Shown here: positions 11,815 to 24,058 of the stretch, one piece after another
Layout: each line of letters opens with the position of its first letter
Position numbering within the stretch: the first letter of the stretch is position 1
Assembly (NCBI GenBank): GCA_025200525.1
Contig: CM045762.1
Coordinates: 129,817,679 to 129,881,678, forward strand
Reading direction: 5' to 3'
Source of the DNA: Camellia lanceoleosa
Taxonomy: Eukaryota; Streptophyta; Magnoliopsida; Ericales; Theaceae
Length of the DNA stretch: 64,000 bases
Translations under genes and position numbers: made by a program
Notes under the pieces: model-generated
The model's input: the letters and a program-made list of their open reading frames with translations, nothing else
What the model was told of the DNA's origin: nothing
Databases searched by the model: none

Positions 11815-12560
11815 CAAATTCGTTAACATTCCATTACCGAACAGGCCCAAATTATTTTTTATAAGAAAGTGGCTCTGTAAATGTATAGCAACAGAGTGCT
11901 AGACAAATATCTTTTTTCCAACAACATAACATCGGACAAATGTAATTTGTCTACTATTGTGTGATTGAACAGACACTTCACAATGGGCTCCACTGACTTT
12001 GTTATGAAGCAAATTGAAATTCTCCAATTGTATAGCAATATAATGCTAGGAAAAACTAGTTTGTCTGGTAACACAACACTGTATTAATTAAAATTCACTA
12101 GCATTTTATTACCAAACAGCCCCAGCACAAATTATTACCACATCATTTGGGAGGAAGTGGCTCTGTAAATGTATAGCCACAAAAGGCTGGACAAAACCAT
12201 TTATTCCGGCAGTACAACACTAAATGTTTGTAAATTGTTTCGCATTGTGCGACCGAACAGGCTCTTCAATGTGGACTCTATTGGCTTTGTTGGGAAGCGA
12301 ACAAAAATTATCTAATTGAACGGTAACATAATGCTAGGAAACAAAATTTTATCCGGTAACATGGAACTAGAGTAGTTCAAATTGTTTAGCATTGTATTAC
12401 CGATCAGGCCCAGCACAAATAAAAAAAACATTGTTTAGGATAAAGTGGATATGGAAATATATAGCAACTAAATGTTGGAGGGATCTATTGTTTTCGGCAA
12501 CTGAACACTGGAATAATTCAAATTGTTTAGCAGTATGATGTTGAACTGGCCCATAAGACT
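11815..12560. repeat. about 140-bp tandem repeat array in the MULE interior
   Basis: A motif like (T)ACCGAACAGGCCC recurs at about 11835, 11963, 12111, 12250, 12400 and 12540, roughly every 130-150 bp. Alternate units are more alike, giving a period of about 280 bp: 'GTGGCTCTGTAAATGTATAGC' appears at 11868 and 12157, and 'AATGCTAGGAAA' at 12041 and 12330. The array lies between the convergent protease and PMD genes and contains no reading frame that I trust. Confidence 0.75.
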
Positions 12561-12779
12561 GAAAAAAAACAATGTCACCTCCAACAAATAGTACCATATC
12601 CCTCCAAAACACTTTAATACCATTATAATGCATTACAAACAATAACAAATCCATATGTTCGCCAAAATAAGTTTCCATTGACATAAATATTGAATACAAA
12701 ATAGATGTGAAACTGTTTAAAATTCTTACAAAAGTATGACAATTCATTACTTGTCCAACCAAGCATCCAGTTTACAAAA

Positions 12780-12985
12780 GATCCAAGGCATCCACAAAAA
12801 CTATGCCATTAGGGAAAAGTGTATCCCAAATTCTGTACGGCCTAGGCATTCACAAAAACTATGTCATCAAAAAAAAAAAAAAAAAACTACATCCTAAATA
12901 TCATGTACGTTTAACACAAAACTATATCCCAAAATGTATACGGGCTAGACATTATGCAAAATTATGTCACCAAACAAAAAGTAGA
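12780..12985. repeat. short degenerate repeats (about 65 bp)
   Basis: Three to four degenerate copies of 'GCAT(C/T)CACAAAAACTATG(C/T)CATC' followed by 'TATCCCAAAT...TGTACGG' occur at about 12788, 12850, 12915 and 12950. They are interrupted by a poly-A tract at 12868-12887. They sit just beyond the 3' end of the minus-strand PMD gene. Confidence 0.6.
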
Positions 12986-12994
12986 TCTCAATCC

Positions 12995-15083
12995 TCATGT
13001 ACGGTCCATCCTACGATGTTTACGATAGTAGACTTGATGCTCTGTACATGTCGAAGTATATCCCAAACTCTGTCCATCAAGAACTTGCAGCATGTGACCA
13101 ATGGTTTCATATAGCATGTCAGGGTGCAAGACACACTCATCACGACTAAGCCTATGGACTGCAGCACCAACATTGAAAGCAGCATCATTACACTGCAAAA
13201 AAATTGATAAAAATCGTACTTAGTGTTTCATTTATGGTGAACCACTTAAAAGTGAAAAAAGGTAATTCACAATTTTCTTACCCACTCAGGATCTATAGTA
13301 ACATCATTCTCGGGACGTTGAACACGTGGATCAAACTGAGAGTGATGTGTAGGTTTTTGAACAACCCGATGCGAAACACGAGTATACCACTCACGATATC
13401 CCCGTACACATTCAAATGGCTGCTGCTGTACAAGCACACTACGAGCATGATATTGATACATGATTCGCACACTGCTGCTGTACAAGCACACTACGTTGAA
13501 CACACGATTCCCCCATTGTGTGCCATATCGTGTCATGGTATTGATACATGATTTTGTGTTGTCCTGGTTTACTGCCCCGTGTAGCTCGAACAGGAGATAA
13601 TGGTGCTGGTGGGATGGTTTGGACCCTACCAAACTGTCGCAAAACCCTATTGGGGTGATAGGGTTCAACAATATCAAAGCATTTCAAACATCCAGTATAA
13701 TATGCAACCTCATGAAGTGGATGGTGTGTCCTACATAAACGGTATGGATCCCACTCAATCTAAAAATAAGGAATGCATAATGTTAGTTAGGAAATCTTTT
13801 TTCTTTTTTTACAATATCACACTATTATAAAATGTCTAACCTCATTAGCACGTAATATGTCAAGTTGCTCTCGTAATGTCTGCAAGTGGTCTTCCGTAAA
13901 ACCTCCATCTCTCCACGGACTCCAACGACATACACGAGGTTGTTCATTAGAATAGGACAAATTTGGACGAGGCCTCCCTAAACGAAAATGCTCATAAATC
14001 CATGCTTCCAATAGCTTCAAGTAACCAGCAATCTGCTTAACACTAGCCCAACTGGCAAGTCCTAATTGTCTATACAGGAATGCCAAAGCTGCAGCACCTC
14101 ATGCATATGAGATAACAGCATCAATGTTAGTCAACATGTGTAGGTAAGCAACAGGTACTTGAGTCCCACTCTTGTCAGCGAAGAGGGTACAACCTAATAA
14201 ATATAGCAAGTAAGCTCCCGCTACGTATTCTATGAAATTTGCATCATCTGTACCGTTAACTTCATGAAATCTAATTCGCAACCGCTCTAGCTTCCCGGAT
14301 TACCCACAAGATTGAACTAATTCTGCAAGTGCATCATTCACTGGCACTCCCAAAGTAGCATTCACCAGTTCAGCAGCCTCGTATCTTGTTAACTTAGGAC
14401 ATGACAAAGCCATGCCAGTGATTAGAATGCCAAGTATGGTCCGCACATCATCCAATGTGACAATCATCTCACCGTCTAGCATGTGAAATGTATTTGTCTC
14501 TAGATACCATCTTTCAACGAAGGCAGATATTGCCACTCTATTGCCATGCCGATATGTGTGATCAATAAGGACACTAAGACTAGACTGCTCAACCAAATGT
14601 CTCCACCTAACATTTTGGACTGTTGGTGACATCCATGGCCACTCGGCAAGCTTTCGAGAATGATTCAAACATTTAAGAGGCTCCCGTTCCTGCATTTTAC
14701 ATAAAACATATAAATAATTTGAAGCATATAGTACATATGATTAGTTTATTGTTGAGAAATTCTCAAAATACCTTCCAAACAGCGACAACAACATGGTTAC
14801 AGAAGCTAATTAGCAATGAAGGATCCTCTGGAGCACCCGAAACTAGTTCTATGTTGTCATCATCCACACCAACATTGTCCTCCATGAGATCAGCCTCTAC
14901 ACCAATATCATTATCGACATCATCATCCTTCACACCAATATCGTCGTCAACATAATCATTATTCGCATCCACATGGTCATCCTCCTCTACAGGGACATTC
15001 ACTTCCACTGGTTCAGGTTCTATTTGCCTAGCACGTCTTCTGTTGGATGCTGTTGGTCTCTTACGTGAGACACCACTAACCAT
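12995..15083 (-). pseudogene. plant mobile domain (PMD) gene, four exons
   Basis: PMD proteins (the MAIN / 'serine-threonine phosphatase 7 long form' group) occur both as host genes and inside transposons. The exons on the minus strand are 15083-14772, 14689-13841, 13759-13282 and 13192-12995, all with GT-AG introns; the last two junctions fall between codons. Exon 1 gives a basic start (RKRPTASNRRRAR) and an acidic stretch. Exon 2 holds the family core: FHMLDGEMIVTLDDVRTILGI, GCTLFADKSGTQVPVAYLHM and LYRQLGLASWASVKQIAGY. Exon 2 has two in-frame stops (near 14300 and 14098, the second a Trp codon turned to TGA). Exon 3 has a frameshift from a local duplication. It converges with the MULE transposase/protease gene and was probably cargo of the same element. 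Confidence 0.85.
13420..13500. repeat. local duplication inside PMD exon 3
   Basis: The stretch CTGCTGTACAAGCACACTACG occurs at about 13424 and again at about 13475, and 'TATTGATACATGATT' is likewise repeated at about 13451 and 13540. The duplication shifts the reading frame between 'YHDTIWHTMGESCVQRS' and 'QPFECVRGYREWYTRV'. Confidence 0.75.
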
Positions 15084-15167
15084 TTCTGTGTAAAAAAAAT
15101 AAAAATAAAAATAAAAACATTAAACCCAATATCAGCAAAAACTCGAATACATTAAACCCACTAACCA

Positions 15168-15675
15168 TTTTTGTTCCTATTGATTTCTTTAAATCCTAAT
15201 CTCATTTCGGCATTGAGAAGATATTCATCTTATTTACAAAATACTTTCTCTTTGTATGATTTTTGTACTTCTATAATACTAGAAAATTTAATTTTTTAGT
15301 AAAAAAATATATTACATGTTCCTCATAATTTTATCAATTGAGTTAGACTCATGTAATTAAAATACATATACTTTTTATTAATGTCAATTCAATTCTCCAT
15401 GTACTAATCTACGTTCACAAATTACCTTTTTCATAATTTTATAAAATTTGATTTCAAGTCATTTTATTTTATTTAAACAGAACATAGTTATTATGAAATT
15501 TTCATCCTTTAATTATTTTTAATTTTATTTTTGACTCTTATCCACAAACTTACACTAATTATTAGTATTATGCAAGAGAAAATAGACACATATTAAAGAA
15601 ATAGATAATATTTTCGATACATTTTAATTGTGATAGGATTACACTTAAAATGAATTTTAACCATATATTAAATTG

Positions 15676-15719
<44 letters not shown>

Positions 15720-15961
15720 CTTCTTTATGATCTGTTTTTTTTTTGCTAGTAACATTATTGAAAAGAGAAGAGAACGAAAGTCTGCTTAGATACATTGAAA
15801 GCTCCATTTCAATATGTGTGTGTTTATTGGTTTATTTATTTATTTTTCAAGCTTTGGTTTGAAGTATTTGATATATATAGATAGGAACTTTGTCTCTCAT
15901 TGAAGAAGATGGTTTTGGTCTGTAGTTTGAGATCACATAAGTGAGTCTTGTGGTGGTGGGC
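15168..15961. repeat. dispersed 1.3-kb block, copy A, part 1
   Basis: From 'TTGATTTCTTTAAATCCTAA' onward this stretch matches 53262-53882 and then 56591-56790 along its length, with scattered differences. It is AT rich and noncoding, with a (TTA)n run at 15679-15720 that copy B mostly lacks. Copy A continues at 18367-18411 and 37339-37810 after insertions are removed. I cannot say whether the block is itself a TE fragment or a segmental duplication. Confidence 0.75.
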
Positions 15962-18366
15962 TGTCACGACCCCAACCCACCCCTAGTAGGAGGGTGCCGT
16001 GATGGCCAGTAACCCGAGGTTACCGAAGGCCAACTTTCAAAGGTTAAACACAATCAGAGTATAATATACGGGGCTCACAAATGCGGAAGCAATAACTTAG
16101 AGTACAAGGGGTCCATAAGAGCTGTGCATAGATCAACAAAATGACATGCATGGTATAGTCTTACAATCAATCATTAACAAACAAAATACAAGTTACATCT
16201 TGATCAAAAGGCTTCTCAGGCTGACATGTACAAAATACAACGAATACAAGCCAAGAAGCATGATTTTCAAGATTTGTCGACGTAAATGCAACATTTGCCG
16301 ACATGAACACAAAACAAAACCGACATAAATATGAGTCAAGCCGACGTGACAAGAATCCAAAGCAAGTTTGCAAAACATATCTAGGCGTCGCTGCCGTCCT
16401 GCTCATCACCTACATATATATAGAGAGGGTGAGCTTGGATACTCAGTGAATGATACAAGTAATAAAGGTTTTGCATGAATATAGCCGAAGTCTTTTTAAA
16501 ACAAAACATGCCAAACCATGTGAATATTAGCCGAGATCCTGTCCGAGCAAAACACATCAAAACTATATAAATTCAAGAGGATGAAACGTATTCATCTATC
16601 AAGTCTTACAAGTCTCAAGGGATGCTTACTGGCATCGGCAAAACACAAATCAAGCTTCCCAAACAAACAAATCCACGCAGTAAACCGTCAGTGGCAAAAC
16701 AAGGACTGCACGACCCGTAATCGATTAGTCAAAGGTACTGCGAAAGTTTATAGTCCTCCAGTACAAGAGACTTGTGTTACTTAAGCCCGTAGCTCTTTTT
16801 AACACAATAGTCTTTCCAAGAAAGGACCGTATCCTTTTATACTTAGTGCTACGAAAGTTTAGAGTCCTCCAGCACAAGGGACTTTTCAAGGTGACATCAG
16901 ACAAAGCTTACACTTGATACATCAAAATAGAGCTAATCATTCATGCTTTAACAAGTACTTTTCAAAACAAAGCAAAGCAAAGCTTATCAAAACTTTATAA
17001 CATAGCTTCATTAAAAATACCACTCACCTAGTTCTTCTCGGTGTAGGCTCAAAGCAAAGATTAAAGACCTACAATCACATTGAAAATACATTCTCAAAAC
17101 AAGCTTTACATGCATGCAAATGATCTCGGCGTTCACACCAAATCTAAGCCAATAACAAGGCAGAACTTGCTGGGAGTTAGAACACTGTTTTTCGTCTCAT
17201 GAAACACACTGGGTACCAACCAGGTCTTTGCCGAGGTCCCGATGGCCACATTCAAAAGTAACGTCGGGAAAACCTGGGTTTCCCTTTGAAGAACATGAAG
17301 AACAAGACGAACATGATCATGAAAAAGATGAATGCAAAGATCATAACTTGTTACAAAGTATGAGATTTCATGTCATGAGTTCAAAAACATGGACCTGGGT
17401 ACCCATACAAGAAGATCATGCAAGAACAAACACAAAAATATGGTTCTTGTTCCAAACTTTCGAATCAAAACGAGACTTTTCTTCAAGAACACACGAACAC
17501 CATTTTTCTCTTCCAAAACCAACTTCAAATCGATGCATGACATGCAAAACAGATACGATCATGCAATGCAGCTAGATGATTAATAAGAACAATAAGAGTA
17601 GGTTGAGGTTCTAACCTCAAGACACGAATCTAATGGCTCAATCTCCAAAGATCAAGCTCGAAAATCAACTTCTCTCTCTAGAACTCTACCTTCTTCCTCT
17701 AGAGCTTCTCTCTCTAAAGGCAAAGATTTGAGACAAAATGATTTGTTTCTAGGTCTGCCAGCTGTCTTAACACTCAGCTCGGACATGTGGCACTACCGGG
17801 CTGGTTCAACTCAAAAGGGGTGACTGATTGATAAGACAAGTCTCTGACAAAGCGTATTTAACAAGCTAGATGACAAGACACATCGGCAAGCAATGATGTC
17901 AGCTAAAGTCAAACCTTCGGCAACAGGGTAACAAAGACATCGGCTAGGGAGGACGACACTTGACTAAGCTGTGCCACACCTTGGCCTGGATGTGCCACAC
18001 CTCGGTCTAGGCCACCTGCCCAAGGACAAAGATCACTAACTGCAAAACATCTCGGCCCAGATGATACACTCCTCGGCCTTGGTTCCGAAACCTCGGCCAA
18101 GATAGTGACATCTCGGCAAACATGCCCGGGGTGAAGATGGAGGTCAACCAAGTGGTTCCAAAATAGTTCTAAGTACAAAGGTTTAGCGGTGAATTAAGCT
18201 CAAGATGACCTCGGCTACCCACCAAGCAAGGAACAAAATCATGCAAGCAACACTTTAAACAAAGCAAGGTAAAACAAGATAAACAAGATTTGCAACATCA
18301 CAAGACAAGATCATACAGGAATGTATGCAAGCATGACTAAATCAAAGTGAGGGTTGTTACATGGGC
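15957..18366 (-). mobile_element. solo LTR with TSD TGGGC
   Basis: The LTR is 15962-18361 (2400 bp). It is flanked by perfect 5-bp duplications TGGGC at 15957-15961 and 18362-18366, and copy B of the block shows the unoccupied site ('GGTGGGCTCAAAAG', about 56786). On the minus strand it reads TGTAACAACCC to GGGGTCGTGACA, so it belongs with the chromovirus-type LTR at 3216-5613. Inside are a near-duplicate pair ('CGAAAGTTTA(T/G)AGTCCTCCAG', about 16740 and 16852) and many CTCGGCC motifs at 17880-18220. No gene, primer site or polypurine tract remains, so it arose by LTR-LTR recombination. Confidence 0.9.
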
Positions 18367-18411
18367 TCAGAAGTTTTCATTGGATGGTCTAATTCTTTCT
18401 ACCCATGAAAT

Positions 18412-18641
18412 CTGGTGTTACCTGAAAATTACTTTTAACTTAAAAGTTGATAATAAAAAAATAAAAGTTAAAAGTGCTCCTCACTCAGTTTTTGGGAAAT
18501 TAACTTTTTTTTTTTAATTTATAGAAATTTTTTTTTCTAATAAGCTATAAGAAAAAGTTGTACCAAACAATCTGATACAAATTCTCATATTAAAATAAGT
18601 TATAAATTGCTTCAATAATTCCCACCAAACACCCCTTGTAG
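18412..18641. mobile_element. hAT-like MITE, split by the Tat element
   Basis: Copy B lacks this segment between 'CATGAAATC' and 'AAGTGGCCCTGAAAATTT', so it is an insertion in copy A. It starts GGTGTTACCTGAAAATTAC and its far end is 'TTCCCACCAAACACC', which gives weak terminal inverted repeats GGTGTT. It is about 220 bp and AT rich, with no coding capacity. The large Tat element inserted within its right terminus. I could not define an 8-bp duplication. Confidence 0.5.
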
Positions 18642-19110
18642 ACACCCCATTTTTGACCGTCTTCAAGACTTGGACGTCACCGTTTGAACACTCGGTGATT
18701 ATCCATGTTTGTGTTCGTTTGGAGTTCCCGGAGGTCTCGGCTACGCGCCTTGCCTCAGGATCTCCGATCGACCGTTTTGTGTCTGGTTTTGCACCAAACA
18801 CTTGTGTTTTGCCTTGGAGGGGTAGGGAATGCCTTGTGAGGCATCCCAACACATCACCGGCCATGACTAGAGGCCACCGGCTGTTGTTTGCGTCCACCGG
18901 CAATGTATATTGCCGGCCGGGCACTTTTTACGACCGCCACCAATTTTGTCAAAATGACAATTTTGGCCAGCCGACCATCGCTCATCTGCTTAGCAGATAT
19001 TTTGTGCCACCGTGATAGTCGGCACCCACCCTATTCCCCTCCATACACGTGTATGGGGGGATTTCCCTCTTGAATGGCTTGTTTTGTAAGCTTTACAAGA
19101 GGGAATTGCC

Positions 19111-19117
19111 TATATAG
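19111..19117 (+). promoter_or_regulatory. LTR TATA box
   Basis: TATATAG occurs at 19111-19117 and is conserved at 34091-34097 in the 3' LTR. It is followed by CT-rich sequence, as expected of the U3/R junction. Transcription would start roughly 30 bases downstream; the exact start cannot be read from sequence. Confidence 0.6.
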
Positions 19118-19601
19118 GAGAGCTTCCTCTCTTTGGCCAAGGGTTAGACTTTTTTTAGACATTTTAGACAGCTTTTATAAAGCTTGAGTTATAGGGTTAG
19201 GGTTAGATATATATTCTATCTCTATAAGTGTGTGTTTTGTCCTACTTTTGCTCACAAACACACACCAACACACCATCTCTTGGACTTAAGACCTTTGGAG
19301 GGTTGTTTTAGTGTTTTGGAGCTGGATTAAAGCCAAGGAAGGCTGTTGGAGCATTGCTTGTGAAGGTGGTCTTCAAGGGTAAGAAACTTCCCTTTTATTC
19401 CCCATTTTTGCATTGCTTTTCTACCTATCTTAGAACTGTTTTTGTGCTTAGTATATAATACAAAAAAGTTCTATTTTTAAGCCCTCTTGATTGTTTGTTA
19501 AGGGTGTTTTGTGGTTTGGGTTTGTTTGACCTCTCCTAGGCCTTGTATGGCTCCTTTTTGTGCTATTTTGTGCAAGTTTCGGGACTTTGGTGTTTGGGCC
19601 T

Positions 19602-19639
19602 CTTCACCACTGAAATCTTGAGGGATTTCAGTGGTGAAG
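19602..19639 (+). other. conserved hairpin in the LTR
   Basis: A perfect 16-bp stem (CTTCACCACTGAAATC and its complement) encloses a 6-base loop (TTGAGG). In the 3' LTR the same stem (34582-34616) encloses a 3-base loop (CAA). A second inverted repeat follows at about 19667-19683 ('GGGGAGGG...CCCCCTCTCC'). Both lie downstream of the TATA box and would be in the transcript. Confidence 0.75.
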
Positions 19640-22368
19640 ATGGTGCCTTAAAGTCTCAAAAAGGGGAGGGCCACCCCCTCTCCTTGTTGTCCTTGAAAAG
19701 GACCATTTTTGACCTCTTAAGGGAGCATCTAGCTTAGGCTTTTGTTGATCATGTCTTGGCTATTTTTCATGCTTATATTGTCATAATATAACATAGTTTT
19801 AAGTTGGTTTTGGTACAACATGCATGCTTAGCATACCTACCATGTAATGCCTTGTTATTGCCTTAATATGCCTTAGGTTGTTAGCCTTCATTCTAGCATG
19901 TTTTAGGCTAAACCTTGTGAAGGTTTTATGCTTATTTTGCTATGTTTTAGGTCTGTCCATAGTTGCTTGGGTCGATCTTGGCATGCTTAGTATAGCTCCT
20001 TTGTATTTGAGCTTGTATGCTTCAAGTATGTGAATGTGTAGCATGCATTGTTTGCATTAATTTAGTGGTTTGGAACCACTTAGCATGTCATTTCAGTCCC
20101 TTTGACATACTCATATGCTTGCCTTGGATGCCTCTTTGAAGCTTTGAAAGCTTGCGTTGTATGCTCTATGTTTTAGCCATTATTCATGCTATTGAATTTG
20201 AGCCACTTAGATGCCATCTAAGGGTCCCCTTTGCATGCTCAAGGATTGCCTTGAACTTGTTTTAAGCCTTCTTGGCTTTATGGGGCTCGGTCGGCTTAGC
20301 CATGGTTTAAGCCTTCTTGACTTGCTTCAAGAATTTGGACTATTTGCATGCTTATGTTTGTCTTGTTTAAGTTGGTTCGGCACCATGTTTTAACATGATT
20401 TTCAGAGCTTATGTTGCATACTAATTGTCCATGATAGCCTCTTTTAAGTGTGCTTGAAAGTTGCTTGTTTAATGCTTAAGGTTTGGACCACAACATGTGC
20501 ATGTGTGCATGTGTGTTTAGCCTTCATTTTTGGGCACTTTGGCCACTGTTTTAGGCCTATTTAGAGCTGCCTAAATCATGTTTAAGTCCATCTTTTCATT
20601 AGTTTGCATTGCCTCATGTTTGCTTGTATGCTTGCATAAGTGTCTTGCCATGCCATGTTGCATCCTTAGCTTGCATGCCTAGGTTGCATTGCATCTTGCA
20701 TGCATGCCTTGTTCCTTGATTTGGTGATAGGAATTGGGTCTTGGTTTGTTTGTTTGATTTGCATTTCATTTGACATGAAAGTGCATGTTTGATTCTTTGG
20801 GCCATCATGCATGAAAATGCGCGATTGATGGTCCGAGAATCGAGGCACATGCCCCTTTGAGTCACAAACATGATAAGGGGCATGATTGGTGCATACATTG
20901 CGTGAATTGTATTGCCATGCAAGTTCTGCCCTCTGTTGCTGTGAGTTGCGTGTTCTGGCAGCATTCTTTCGACCGGTAGTATTCAAGGTCGAATCGGCAA
21001 GACATCATCAGCCGATGGATGCATATTGTGCCGATGACCACAATTCACTGCTGGTGGCTATTCTACTCAGCCGGTGGTGATCCCCAGTATCTGAAGAAGC
21101 ATCTCTGAGATTTTGGAAGTCTTCAGAAGGGCAGAGCAGGGAAAACAGAGGCAATCTTTGCGTGGCAGTGCAATTCCGAGCAGGACCCGAACATGCGTTG
21201 CATCAGGCTCTCCTCCCGAGGCAGTTTACTGTTTTTCCTAGTTTAGTTAGTTGTTAACTAATTAGGCAATTTGTAATATTTAATTAGCTTGCATAGTTAA
21301 TTAATTTGTATTATTCTTTTGGTCCCTCCGAGCGAGGGCAAATCTGTAATAAGTGTGGGTGAATGTGTGTATGTTTTCCAACCCCCACTTTTTTCTTCCC
21401 TTTTATTTACCTGCTTATGATGGTAGATTAGGACACGTTTAAATTAGCATACCTCATGTAAATGCATGCGTGCATCCATGCATTCGTCTTGCATGCGCCG
21501 GGCTCGGTACATCATACAAACCGCATTGTATTTTTAATTCCAAATTGAATACGTGAAAATTGTAGCATTTCACATGCCATTTTAGGGTTAGCCGAGCCTA
21601 CTCTAAACTGCATCCTTGCATGTGTTGCATTAGCCACTTAACATGAACTAGGATCATGCATATTTGCTTTTACTAACTAGTTTATTGTTTTGGCATGGAG
21701 TACAATGTAAGTATTTATGCTTTAGCATCTCGCATGCGTGTGAATGTTAACATGACAGCATGATTACCATGTGGCTAAATTATTCTGTGAGATAAACTAC
21801 CTGATTGCCCGTGGGTGAAGGTCGGATTGTTTGAGCTGGAAAAACTCGTTGAAATTCGTATTTTAGCCTACTTGCGAGTAGCAAATTTCAAAGTATTTTC
21901 AAAACAAACGGATATGCAATGCTTGTTTCCAAATTAGGCAATCTAGTCTATACTTGTTTGCTGTGCGCATAACATAGTAAATCTAGGACTAATAACTGGA
22001 ACAAGAACACATAATGTTTTCAAAATCGGATATCATGGTTAGTAGAGGCCGGTCTTCGGACCGGGCGAAAGGGGGTGCTCATAGCTGACCTTCCCCGATC
22101 GTACCCAAGCTCTCGAGCCAAGACAGCTTTGGTGATGACGGACACGTGGCCTTTGGCACCGAGTCAGAGTTTTCTAAATTTCCCAAAATAAAATATTTAG
22201 GTGGCGACTCTGTATTTGGCAAAGCAGTCCATGTTTGGCACTTCTTTTTCAAAAATCTATTTTCTCAAACGATTTGCCAGATTTGGACTCTTTGGTTCAG
22301 ATTACGAACCATGACACAAAATTGAGTCCGAACTGTAGCGAGGTCCCTCGCGGGCTTGTTACAGTTTC

Positions 22369-22386
22369 TGGCGACTCTACTGGGGA
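22369..22386 (+). other. primer binding site of the Tat element
   Basis: TGGCGACTCTACTGGGGA begins 5 bases after the LTR end. Primer sites of this kind follow the 5' LTR of Tat/Ogre elements and are reported to pair with a tRNA-Arg 3' end; I did not check this against tRNA sequences. Confidence 0.75.
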
Positions 22387-23079
22387 TTTTAGAGAGCTTG
22401 ACTCGAACTCGTGATATCCTGTTTTGATTTCATTTATGTGTCTCTTTGCATTGCATGTGCATCGGTGCGCCTAGGAGACCGTGTTTGCCATCTGCCATTC
22501 CTGAACGGTTTGCCGAAGGCTTGTCTTGTCAAGACATGACCATACGGCTGACTGGTTATGGGCTCTAACAGCATGGGAACACAAACCCCGGTTTTACCGG
22601 GGCACCCTTTTTGACCATTCGACCTAGTGCATATTCGGAATCCATAGTGACCATTCCAAACTAGGACAGGTTGCTTACCCGATGTTAGGTTGTTTGAAAC
22701 CGCTGCGTGCGTAGTGAAACCCTAGCTCCTGACACAATAGGACAGGGAAACCCTACTCCAACATAGGGGTGTTTTTGCTCTCTCTACTTGTTATGTGCTT
22801 TTGGAGTGTATCTCTGCATGGAACGCATATATCAGTTTGCAAAGTTTGAGCATCAAAGTCGAGGGCACCGATGACGATGTTTTTGAGAATCGCTTATGTC
22901 TGCGGTATCGCTCAATTTCAAACAGGATTCGGTGCAAAGGATCGATAGTAGAGTGTAGTTGATCTACACCGTGTTTGATCTGCTTAATGAAATCTTGCTT
23001 GTTTTCCGTTTCAGTTCAGAGATTCAGAGAGTTGATCCAGAATAGCTAGTGTCTTCTCCTTGCTGAGGCAGGACTTAGC
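22387..23079 (+). other. untranslated leader of the Tat element
   Basis: About 0.7 kb lies between the primer site and the first gag ATG. I see no gene. It probably contains the packaging signal, which cannot be pinpointed. Confidence 0.5.
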
Positions 23080-24058
23080 ATGACGCAGAATTTAGAGGAG
23101 ATCGTGGTCATGACAGCCGCATTGGGTCAAGGAATCACCCCAAAAAGTGAGGCCAATATTGATATGCCGCATCCACCCAGGTCGCCTGCCGCACACCCAG
23201 TTTGGACCCCTCAACTATATCAGGCTCGCGAGCCTACTACATTTGAACTAATGGGAATGATAGGTGATCTTCAAAGATCCGTGGCGGATCTCGCCTATGG
23301 AATGTCTGCTTCACCACCAGCCGCACCCTATGCCGGAGGCTTTGTATCCCAGGAGCCCCCGCTGTTAGGACGTATAGTAATTGAACTCAGCCAACCGGAG
23401 ATGGCCTCTAGCTATGGCAACGACGTGTCAACCCAAATTCTAGATCAGGCTGAGGCCAGAGACAAAGGCAAAACAAAGGCAGATGCCGATCTTATTGAAT
23501 AACTGCTGTGGGCAGTCGAGGCTTTGAAAGGCGGGGGGATGAACAAGCAACAGATATCTGCAGTTGTGACAAAAGCTGTGGAGGACGGTTTCCCCACTCA
23601 CGAGGGCGCTTCAATAATCGATAACCGGATAGGCCCGCCATGCCAAAACAGCTTCTTCCGCCCCAACCCCGCATCCGGAAGGATCAAATCCAAGGCCGAC
23701 TCGATCCGCTCGCTAGTGCATCTAGCAAGAGTGCTCAGCTCCAAAGTACACTTGGTATGCGCAGGTCTTCCATGCTCTCTACATGCCATTGTCCAAGGCA
23801 CTTCAGATCCTTGCCGAGAGGGGACATCTTAAAGCCCTGGAGCCTCGGCCTCTCCCGAAGAATCTCCCCGCTACTTATGACCCTGCTCAGTACTGTGCGT
23901 ACCACCAGCAGACAGGCCATGCTACCGACAATTGTTTTTGCCTCCGTCATGAGGTGCAAGATTTGATTGACAACGAGGTTATCCTCCCGCCCACCTCAGC
24001 CAAGTCCATTACTGCCCAACTACTGGATTTTGAGGACACTGATACTGCAAGTATGTAA
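23080..24058 (+). pseudogene. Tat gag remnant lacking the capsid core
   Basis: The start (23080-23502) reads MTQNLEEIVVMTAALGQG and includes 'TFELMGMIGDLQRSVADLAYG', a typical gag N-terminal region, ending in a TAA. The C-terminal part (about 23765-24058) is in another frame: MPLSKALQILAERGHL, PRPLPKNLPATYDP, then the zinc-knuckle-like CAYHQQTGHATDNC and LRHEVQDLIDN, a hallmark of Tat gag. The central capsid (retrotransposon gag) domain that should lie between them is missing. So the gene has an internal deletion, one stop and at least one frame change. No protease frame follows. Confidence 0.85.

Larger units (their letters stand above)
18637..22363 (+). repeat. 5' LTR of the Tat element
   Basis: This LTR is 3727 bp, beginning TGTAGACACCCCATTTTTGA and ending CGGGCTTGTTACA. 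It is noncoding and rich in GCATGC and TTGCATG. A TATA box lies at 19111 and a conserved hairpin at 19602. The 3' LTR matches it closely up to about 22060. Confidence 0.95.

Noticed and set aside
13204..13551. Plus-strand frames over the PMD exon 3 region
   Set aside because: They are on the opposite strand of an exon with clear family motifs and splice sites; shadows only.
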